From positions 1 through 13,578 of the forward strand of contig JAADCW010000016.1 in assembly GCA_013154225.1 (NCBI GenBank): 13,578 nucleotides of DNA. Direction: 5' to 3'. A program made the translations under genes and the position numbers. The notes under the pieces are model-generated. The model had not been told where the DNA came from. It made no database searches and saw only the letters and a list, made by a program, of their open reading frames with translations. This DNA comes from Chloroflexota bacterium (lineage in GTDB: Bacteria; Chloroflexota; Anaerolineae; Anaerolineales; DRMV01). Positions within the stretch are counted from its first letter, which is position 1; each line of letters starts with the position of its first letter. Shown here piece after piece: positions 1 to 6,176 of this stretch.

Positions 1-499
1 CGCTCAACGAACACACAACCCATCCCCTCCAGGCCACCACCTGGTTGGACAACGCTATTCCCCTCTTGCCTGTCTTCATCATTCCCTATTTGTTGGGGGA
101 TCTGTTCGTATTCTTAGGGCTCATCGTGTTAGACGATCGCCGCGAGTTCGACGCCGCGGCCATCGTCATGGCCGGTATGCTCACCGTGGCTTTTCCGACC
201 TTCTACTTCCTCCCCATTGAAATGTACAAGCAAATTGCCACAGGCACCGACTTACTTTCTCGCCTCACCCGTTTTCAGCAGATGACTGATACCGGCTTCA
301 ACACCTTCCCCAGCCTGCATGTGCCCCTCAACACATTTGCTTATTTGGTCATCATCCGCCGCCCCTAACTTCGTTGGGAGTTATTTCCTATTTTTTGGTG
401 TTACTCCTTCTTTCAATGTTGCTTATCAAACAACATCTGGTCGTTGATGTTATTGGCGGCTTCGCTTTCGCTATGGCCGGCTACGCGATCTATCTCTAA
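1..499 (+). pseudogene. PAP2-family (PAP2_3 / Aur1-like) membrane phosphatase, 5'-truncated by the window and frameshifted
   Basis: The frame is open from position 3 with no start in view, so the gene enters from the left. It encodes hydrophobic segments (for example IPLLPVFIIPYLLG) and then the phosphatase motif PSLHVPL. The frame stops with TAA at 366-368, just after the C-run at 362-365. The next frame continues at once with a membrane segment and the second phosphatase motif, KQHLVVDVIGG, ending with TAA at 497-499. Adding one C to the run would join the two halves as ...RRPLTSLG..., so this is a one-base deletion or a sequencing error. In the family, the two histidine motifs form one active site that removes phosphate from lipid or other phosphomonoesters at the membrane; neither half alone would be active. 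The part after the shift is more AT-rich than the neighbouring genes. It converges on the response-regulator gene with a gap of about 26 bp. The substrate cannot be told. Confidence 0.8.
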
Positions 500-525
500 C
501 TTGTGCGCACACTCCAATCCTGGCT

Positions 526-1329
526 TCAGGCCAAACGCTTGTCTTCAGGAAGTTCCAAAACATAGCCCACCCCCCGAATATTGACGATCCAGTCGCGGCC
601 GCCAGGAATATGCTCCAATTTTGCCCGCAGGCGGCTCACCAAAGGGCGAAGCATTTCCGGAGCTTCCCACGCTGTGACTTCATAGCCCTGCACCATGCGC
701 ACCAGATCACGATGGCTCAACACTTCGCCGCGATGCTCCAAAAGCGCGCCCAAAAGGCGTGCCTCAGCGGGAGAAAGGGAGATTTCTTCGCCCGCGTAAT
801 ACAAGCGGCGGCGGGTCAAATCTACCCCGGCGCCATTGGGCAGCGCGATGCTGTTTTCCAAAGGCTGGGTTGCGGCTTCTCCTTCGCTTTCCCAGGTTTT
901 GAGCTGTTGGACCGACTGCTCTAATTGCTGCAAGAGCATCCGCTGGCGCTCGCGCTGGCGGCGGCGATTGAGGGCTTTGCCCACAGCCTGCAAAATTTCC
1001 TTAGGGTTGGCTGGCTTGAGGAGATAATCGGCCGCGCCATGCCGTAAGGCCGCGATGGCTGATTCCACCGAACTGTGAGCGGTCAGCAAAATGACCTCCA
1101 CTTCCGGAGCAACGCTGCTCAACTGTGCAAGCACCTCCAGCCCCGACATCTCCGGCATGATAATATCCAACAAGACAACGTCATAATCCTTCTGCGCCAG
1201 CCGTTGAAGCGCCAATTTACCGTTGGAAGCGTCATCCACTTCGTAGCCTTCCAACCGCAAAATTTCGCTGAGGGTATAACGGGCGCTGGCTTCGTCATCT
1301 ACAACTAAAATACGTCCTGATGCCGTCAC
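526..1329 (-). CDS. Two-component response regulator, receiver plus OmpR/PhoB-type winged helix (267 aa)
   Basis: Residues 5-120 form a receiver domain: acidic pair D11-D12, phosphoacceptor D55 (VVLLDIIMPEMSG), T83 and K105 (LLKPA). A charged, glutamine-rich linker at about 120-150 is probably a coiled coil. A winged helix-turn-helix of the OmpR/PhoB type follows at about 168-262 and ends in the typical IRGVGYVLEL strand. The start is GTG at 1329, with GGGAGG 5 nt upstream. The GTG overlaps the TGA of the preceding kinase gene (GTGA, 1326-1329), so translation is probably coupled. It is the last gene of a three-gene operon and the likely output of the two kinases: on phosphorylation of D55 it should bind DNA as a dimer on direct repeats. 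The linker between receiver and DNA-binding domain is longer than in classical OmpR proteins. Targets are unknown; the shared promoter with the ClC gene is one candidate. Confidence 0.93.
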   Translation of the reverse strand: MTASGRILVVDDEASARYTLSEILRLEGYEVDDASNGKLALQRLAQKDYDVVLLDIIMPEMSGLEVLAQLSSVAPEVEVILLTAHSSVESAIAALRHGAADYLLKPANPKEILQAVGKALNRRRQRERQRMLLQQLEQSVQQLKTWESEGEAATQPLENSIALPNGAGVDLTRRRLYYAGEEISLSPAEARLLGALLEHRGEVLSHRDLVRMVQGYEVTAWEAPEMLRPLVSRLRAKLEHIPGGRDWIVNIRGVGYVLELPEDKRLA

Positions 1330-2927
1330 GGTAACCTCCCCTTACTCTGTTCTTGTTGATGCTGCGAGCGATGTTCCCGCGGTAGGACGATGTGGAACGC
1401 GGCACCGCTGCCGCGACGCGGTTCCGCCACAATAAATTGACCTCCATGAGCAGAGATGATACCATAACTTACCGTCAAGCCCAAGCCCGTGCCCTGAGGC
1501 TTGGTGCTGACCAAGGGCTCAAAAATTTGTTCCCGCATGTGCGGCGGGATACCAGGGCCGGTGTCTTCCACAGCCAAAACCACATGGTCGTCTTCAGCCC
1601 AAGCCAGCACATAGAGCTTGCCGCCGTCGGGCATGGCTTCCATGGCATTGATGATCAGGTTCAAAAGCACCTGCTGAAGCTGGTCTTCCACCGCGGGCAC
1701 AGGGGGTAAATCGTCGGGCAAATCGGTCTCCACTGTGATGCCCTGGCGAGAAAGCTGCTCTTCCATCAGAGCCAAAACCCGGTTGACCAAAGGTTTGAGT
1801 TCGGTCAGTTGGAGTTCCACGTTGCCCGGGCGATAAAAATCCAACATGCGGCGCACCAAAACGACCAGGCGTTCCACTTCTTCTTGGGCTGCTGCAAGAT
1901 ATTTGCCGCGGCGGTCGTCATCTACGCCGGGGTGCGAAGCCAGGTAAAGGCTGTTGCGCACAGCCTGCAGGGGATTGTTGACCTCATGCGCCATAGATGC
2001 GGTAAGCCGCCCCACTGCGGCCATCTTCTCCGCATGCGCCAGGGCGCGCTGGGAACGCTCCAATTGGGCCAGGGATTCCCGCAGGTCTTCGTAAAGCCGG
2101 GCATTTTCCAGTGCGGCCGCGCCCAAACGGGCCAAGATACCCAAGGCCGCGGCGTCGGCTTCGCGAAATGAGGGGGGATGGTAGCGGGCAACCAAAACAG
2201 CATAGCGCCGTGCTTCGCGGGTTACTGGCGAAACCAAAACGCTGTGCCAACGCTGTGCGTGGAGCAGGTGCTTGGCGTCTTCCTTGCCAGGGGTGTCTGT
2301 CGAGAGCATCCAGGCCGCGTCGCTTTCCAAAGCCTGCTGCAACAGGGGGGAATCTGGGGGCGGCGCATCGCCTTGCGAAGCCAGCAGTTGACCTTCCTGG
2401 CCATCCCAAGCATACAACCCCACCACGCCGCTGGGAAGCACCTCGGCCACCTTCCGCACGATGAGGGCTTTCAAGGGCTCCAGGCGGGTTTCGCCCAACA
2501 GGGCTTCGGCCACGTCAAACAATGGACGCAGTGCGGCCAGCCGCGCAATGCGCTCCTGCCGCCGACGGTTAGCCAAAGCGCGCCAAATGCTCTCAACCAG
2601 TTCGCCAGAGCCAAAGGGCTTGAGCACCAGGCCGTCCGCACCACGGTAGAGAGCTTCCACAGCCATCTCAACCATGGCGTAACCGCTCATCACCACCACG
2701 GCCAGGCTGGGCTGATGCGCACGCGCCCGCTCCATCAGCACAAACCCGTCCATCTCTGGCGTCTGAGCGTCCACCAACAACACATCTACCGTATGCTGTT
2801 GCAGATACTCCAAAGCCTCAAAAGACTGGGTAAAAGGGATGACCTCAAAGCCCGCGCGCTCCAACAAACGCTGGCACAAACGCACAATGCCTTTTTCTTC
2901 ATCCACGACTACAACACGTCGCTTCAT
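1326..2927 (-). CDS. Receiver-GAF-histidine kinase, hybrid with N-terminal receiver (533 aa)
   Basis: With the ATG at 2927 as start, residues 3-118 form a receiver (phosphoacceptor D53 in LLVDAQTPEMDG, S81 in place of the usual T/S, K103 in LKPF). Residues about 130-275 are a GAF-like sensor. A coiled coil leads into the HisKA domain with H314 (MAHEVNNPL). The C-terminal ATPase is intact: N-box NLIINAMEAM (about 423-432), G1 box VEDTGPGI with D455, F-box IFEPLVSTKP and G2 box GTGLGL. No membrane segment or signal peptide is visible, so it acts in the cytosol. A receiver placed in front of a kinase suggests control by an upstream kinase, probably the neighbouring multi-GAF protein, with phosphate passed on to the downstream regulator. 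The ATG is preferred over the in-frame GTG at 2933 because GAAGG lies 5 nt before it. The 3' end overlaps the regulator gene by 4 bp. Family assignment is secure; partner specificity is inferred. Confidence 0.92.
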   Translation of the reverse strand: MKRRVVVVDEEKGIVRLCQRLLERAGFEVIPFTQSFEALEYLQQHTVDVLLVDAQTPEMDGFVLMERARAHQPSLAVVVMSGYAMVEMAVEALYRGADGLVLKPFGSGELVESIWRALANRRRQERIARLAALRPLFDVAEALLGETRLEPLKALIVRKVAEVLPSGVVGLYAWDGQEGQLLASQGDAPPPDSPLLQQALESDAAWMLSTDTPGKEDAKHLLHAQRWHSVLVSPVTREARRYAVLVARYHPPSFREADAAALGILARLGAAALENARLYEDLRESLAQLERSQRALAHAEKMAAVGRLTASMAHEVNNPLQAVRNSLYLASHPGVDDDRRGKYLAAAQEEVERLVVLVRRMLDFYRPGNVELQLTELKPLVNRVLALMEEQLSRQGITVETDLPDDLPPVPAVEDQLQQVLLNLIINAMEAMPDGGKLYVLAWAEDDHVVLAVEDTGPGIPPHMREQIFEPLVSTKPQGTGLGLTVSYGIISAHGGQFIVAEPRRGSGAAFHIVLPREHRSQHQQEQSKGRLP

Positions 2928-2932
2928 TGTCA

Positions 2933-2937
2933 CCTTC
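2933..2937 (-). promoter_or_regulatory. Ribosome binding site that decides the start of the receiver-kinase gene
   Basis: GAAGG on the minus strand lies 5 nt before ATG 2927-2925. It would sit on top of the alternative GTG at 2933-2931, so the ATG is the more likely start. Confidence 0.55.
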
Positions 2938-2950
2938 GTGAATGCTGCAT

Positions 2951-5900
2951 CTAATCGATCGGCAAACGCACGGTAAACACCGAGCCTTTATCTTTCTCGC
3001 TCTGGACGTCCAACACGCCGCCGTGTTTCTGCACAATGCTGTAACTGGCGGAAAGGCCCAACGAGGGCCCAGGTTGTTTGAGGGAGAAGAAGGGGTCGAA
3101 GACCCGCATCTGCTGTTCGGGCGTCATGCCTTCACCCGTATCTTCCACCTGAACCACAACCCAAGCCTGCTCCTCGCCTTCTTCGACAAATGTGCGAATG
3201 CGCAACACGCCGCCGTGGGGCATGGTTTGCAGTGCGTTGGTGATCAAATTGAGGAATACCTGCTTCATCTCGCTGCGGTCCACGTACACCAAGGGCAATT
3301 CTTCGGCCAAATCCAGTTTCAGGGTAACCCCTGAAGTTGCCATCAAATGCTTGACCAAAGCCAGGGTCTCGTGAAGCAGGTCGTTGATGTCGGTGGCGAT
3401 GCGCACAGGCTCGCTGCGGCGGGCAAAATCCAGCAACCGGCGCACGATGTTGCGGGCCCGGTGGGCTTCTTCCAGGGCCAGCGCCAAATCTTCGGCCAGG
3501 GAAGAATCAGGGGGGGCGTCTTCCAGGGCCAATTCCACAAAACCAGTGACCGTGGTGAGGGGATTGTTCAACTCATGGGCCACAGCCGCGGCCAATTCGC
3601 CCACCGCGGCCAAGCGGGCGGAGCGAATCATTTCTCGCTCAGCCTTGGCCTGGGCTTCCATGCGCGCGGTCAGTTCCTGGTAGAGCATTGCGTTGCGGAT
3701 GGCAATGGCTACCTGCGGGGCCAGCAGTTCCAGCAGGGCAACTTCGTCATCGTCGAACACCCGCCCTTCGCGGCTGTCGTACACCGTGAGCACCCCCAAA
3801 ACCTCGTCACGGAATTTCAGCGGCACACACACCACCGCGCGAAAAGCCGCCGGATAGATCGAAGAACGCCGAGGCAGGGCGTTGTAGTCTTCCACAGCCA
3901 GAGTTTCACCCGTGGCCACAACCCAACCGGCAATGCCCTCCCCCAAAGGCAGTTGATGGCCGGTGTAATCACGCCACGGATTTTCGGAAGCCACAATGCG
4001 CACCACCTGATTTTCCGCATCGAGCAGGCCAATTTCCGCGCCGCGGGCTTTCAAAAGTTCCTTCACCCGATGGACAATCCGTTGAAGCAGGGTGTCCATT
4101 TCCAGATCGGCGATGATGTCCAAGGCTGTGGCGCGGGCCGCGTCCAGGTGCTGCACGGTGACGTTCAGGCGGTGATACCGCCGTGCGTTGGAAAGCACAG
4201 CCGAAAGCACGCCTGCGATGGCCTCCAGGGCTAATTTGTCGCCTTCGCTAAAAGCGTGCTTGACGCCCCGCTCGACGTTGATAACGCCAATCACCCGCTG
4301 GTCGTCGTTGTGGGAATACAGGGGCACGCACAATTCCGAGCCAGCCTCAAAGCCAGGCAGGGAGCGGTAGAGGGGGGAAGCCGCGGTATCGTGGATGAGC
4401 GCGGTTTCGCCGGTATGCATCACATGGGCAATGACGCCGTTTTGGGGGCACGTTTCCTGGCAGTAAGAGGAAGCCAAAGCCGCTTTTTTGCCCCCTACCC
4501 CTCGCACCCGCACCTGCTGCTTTTCATCCATCAACACCACCATCGTGACTTCAAAGCCAAAGTGCTCAGCAATATGGTGCGCCGCGGTTTGGACAATACT
4601 TTCTTCATCCAACAAGCCGACAACTTCCATCACCACCCGATGCACCAGTTCCATCCGCTGAGCCCGGGCTTCCATTTCCACCCGCAGGCGCACAGTTTCC
4701 AGCAACAAGGCCAAATGCCCTGCCACCAGGGTGAGCAACTGCTCATCGTCCTCGTCAAAGGCGTCGGGGCGGCGGCTTTCCAGGTTGACTACGCCAATCA
4801 CGCCGTGGCGGGTGCGCAAAGGTACGCACACTTCGGATTGAATGTCGGGCAAAGTGGGATAATAGCGCGGAGCTTCACGCACGTCGCCCACCCGTACGGC
4901 CTGGCCTGTTTCAAAAACATAGCCGCAGAGGCTTTCGCTCATGGGCAAACGCACATGGGGCAGATCCGCGGGCGAAACGCCAATAGGCTCTAACGTGTTA
5001 TCGGCCTTGGGCAATAACACCATTGCGGCATCTGCATGCAACACACGGCGCAGGTGTCGGGTGGCGTTGTGGACGGCTTCTTCCACGTCGTCGCTGGAAA
5101 CGACGGCCAGCAACACGTCGTTCAGCACGGCTTTGCGGTGCAGGTGCTTGCTGGCTTCGTCAAACGCCAGCGCACTTTCCAACAGCCAAACGCTCCAGCG
5201 GGCAACCCGCTTCAGGAAGTCCCGCTGCCACGCGCCCAAAGGTTGTTCGGGGTTTCCCAACGCGAGCACGCCCAAAGCGCGCTTGCCGTGCATCAGGGGC
5301 ACGCCCACCCATGTCCAGGGTTGAGGCGTGGGAATGTCTGGCCAGGGCTCCTTTTCCAGCGTCAAGAGCGCGTCGCCGCGCCATAGCGGGCGCAAATCCG
5401 GCACTTGCTCTAACCCCACTTCAGCGGCCTGCAAACGCTCGGCCTGATCGCCCAGGGCAGCCAACATCCGCAGCGTCCGGCCTTCCCGCAAGGCCAAATA
5501 CATCCGCTGGGCTGGGATTTCCTCTGCAATGGTCTGCAAAATCTCTGTGGCCGCTTCTTCAGGGCGATACCAGGCCCCCGAAAGTTTGCCAATCAAGCGA
5601 CAGCCCGCGCTCTGCGTGCTTTCCACTGCTGCATCTACCGTGGGGCCGCTTAAAGACAAAATCCTAAAAAATTGGCGAGCGGTAGCATCCAAGGCTTCCC
5701 CACCAACCAGCAAAACCCCACGACGTTGTTGGTTTGGGAACGCATACACCCGCTCGCCCAAAGCCTTGCGCGCCTCAGAAGGCACGCGACGACTGCGCAC
5801 ACGGCCATTGGCCACCGCACCGCCCAACCATGAACGCCACGTGGGCTGTTCCAAGCAAGCGCTCAAGGCATCGCGACGCCGCGCAGTCAACCCTACCTGC

Positions 5901-6010
5901 TCTTTGATTTGCCATTCGCTCCGAACAAGCGCAACCCACGCTGCCCAGCGGGTGCCAGTCAGGCGACATGTTTGCTTCAATTGTTCCTGAAAGACCTCAG
6001 CCGTGCCCAT
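2951..6010 (-). CDS. Soluble multi-GAF sensor histidine kinase (1019 aa)
   Basis: No membrane segment is visible. An N-terminal region (about 10-125) looks like a degenerate GAF domain. GAF domains follow at about 150-285, 300-440, 455-615 and 625-785. The clearest repeats carry the endings CVPLRTRHGVIGVVNLE, CVPLYSHNDDQRVIGVINVE and CVPLKFRDEVLGVLTVYD. The third clear GAF holds two cysteines four residues apart, C517 and C521. HisKA has H812 (VAHELNNPL). The ATPase has N925 in NLITNALQTM and D957 in VEDTGEGM. The F and G2 boxes are unusual: FFSLKQPGPSLGL, with S983 where GTGLGL kinases have glycine. The start at 6010 has GGAGG 5 nt upstream. The gene ends about 23 bp before the receiver-kinase gene and is the first gene of the operon. 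GAF domains usually bind small ligands, nucleotides, haem or chromophores; the ligand here cannot be read from sequence. Its likely partner is the receiver of the next gene. Confidence 0.92.
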   Translation of the reverse strand: MGTAEVFQEQLKQTCRLTGTRWAAWVALVRSEWQIKEQVGLTARRRDALSACLEQPTWRSWLGGAVANGRVRSRRVPSEARKALGERVYAFPNQQRRGVLLVGGEALDATARQFFRILSLSGPTVDAAVESTQSAGCRLIGKLSGAWYRPEEAATEILQTIAEEIPAQRMYLALREGRTLRMLAALGDQAERLQAAEVGLEQVPDLRPLWRGDALLTLEKEPWPDIPTPQPWTWVGVPLMHGKRALGVLALGNPEQPLGAWQRDFLKRVARWSVWLLESALAFDEASKHLHRKAVLNDVLLAVVSSDDVEEAVHNATRHLRRVLHADAAMVLLPKADNTLEPIGVSPADLPHVRLPMSESLCGYVFETGQAVRVGDVREAPRYYPTLPDIQSEVCVPLRTRHGVIGVVNLESRRPDAFDEDDEQLLTLVAGHLALLLETVRLRVEMEARAQRMELVHRVVMEVVGLLDEESIVQTAAHHIAEHFGFEVTMVVLMDEKQQVRVRGVGGKKAALASSYCQETCPQNGVIAHVMHTGETALIHDTAASPLYRSLPGFEAGSELCVPLYSHNDDQRVIGVINVERGVKHAFSEGDKLALEAIAGVLSAVLSNARRYHRLNVTVQHLDAARATALDIIADLEMDTLLQRIVHRVKELLKARGAEIGLLDAENQVVRIVASENPWRDYTGHQLPLGEGIAGWVVATGETLAVEDYNALPRRSSIYPAAFRAVVCVPLKFRDEVLGVLTVYDSREGRVFDDDEVALLELLAPQVAIAIRNAMLYQELTARMEAQAKAEREMIRSARLAAVGELAAAVAHELNNPLTTVTGFVELALEDAPPDSSLAEDLALALEEAHRARNIVRRLLDFARRSEPVRIATDINDLLHETLALVKHLMATSGVTLKLDLAEELPLVYVDRSEMKQVFLNLITNALQTMPHGGVLRIRTFVEEGEEQAWVVVQVEDTGEGMTPEQQMRVFDPFFSLKQPGPSLGLSASYSIVQKHGGVLDVQSEKDKGSVFTVRLPID

Positions 6011-6027
6011 GTACGCCTCCTCTCCCC

Positions 6028-6033
6028 ATTATA
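6028..6033 (-). promoter_or_regulatory. Candidate -10 box for the kinase operon
   Basis: The minus strand reads TATAAT at 6033-6028, preceded directly by TG. No good -35 is seen at the normal distance. The predicted start of the RNA is near 6021, which would leave a very short leader with the ribosome binding site GGAGG (6020-6016) almost at its 5' end. A perfect consensus hexamer in a divergent intergenic region supports it, but the spacing is tight. Confidence 0.4.
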
Positions 6034-6088
6034 CAGTAAATCTTTTCAGTTGGCGGTGTGGTTTGTCATAAGTTTCAAAAATCATCCC

Positions 6089-6104
6089 TGGCGTCAATTG
6101 GCGC
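6089..6104. promoter_or_regulatory. Candidate operator: TGGCG direct repeats at 10-bp pitch, also an imperfect palindrome
   Basis: TGGCG occurs at 6089-6093 and again at 6099-6103, exactly 10 bp apart, with a third copy at 6051-6055. The stretch 6091-6104 (GCGTCAATTGGCGC) also pairs with itself at six of seven positions. It overlaps the -35 of the ClC promoter. OmpR/PhoB-type regulators usually bind direct repeats with a 10-11 bp period, and such a regulator is encoded in the divergent operon. The regulatory role is inferred. Confidence 0.35.
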
Positions 6105-6127
6105 GCTTTTTGGGGAAGGGGTATAAT
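6098..6127 (+). promoter_or_regulatory. Promoter of the ClC gene
   Basis: A -35 TTGGCG (6098-6103) and a perfect -10 TATAAT (6122-6127) are separated by 18 nt. The RNA should begin near 6134, which gives a leader of about 40 nt before ATG 6177. The leader contains the short palindrome AGATTAATCT at 6150-6159. Confidence 0.7.
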
Positions 6128-6164
6128 TTGAAAACGGTTTATGAGAAAAAGATTAATCTCGGCC

Positions 6165-6170
6165 AAGGAG
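6165..6170 (+). promoter_or_regulatory. Ribosome binding site that decides the ClC start
   Basis: AAGGAG lies 6 nt before ATG 6177. The in-frame ATG at 6141 has no such site and lies only about 7 nt after the predicted RNA start, so 6177 is chosen. Confidence 0.8.
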
Positions 6171-6176
6171 TCCAAC

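Noticed and set aside
502..511. TGTGCGCACA perfect palindrome between convergent genes, as a terminator
   Set aside because: It has no loop and no T-run. It could be a protein site, but nothing else supports that.
2178..2954. Plus-strand open frame of 258 codons across the receiver-kinase gene
   Set aside because: It is antisense to a gene with clear receiver, HisKA and ATPase motifs, and its translation shows no family features.
3347..4234. Plus-strand open frame of 295 codons inside the multi-GAF kinase
   Set aside because: It is antisense to the kinase domains; the translation is rich in His, Gln and Gly, as is typical of a complement of GC-rich coding sequence.
6141..6176. Earlier in-frame ATG for the ClC protein (12 more residues)
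   Set aside because: It has no ribosome binding site and lies almost at the predicted RNA start, while ATG 6177 has AAGGAG at ideal distance.
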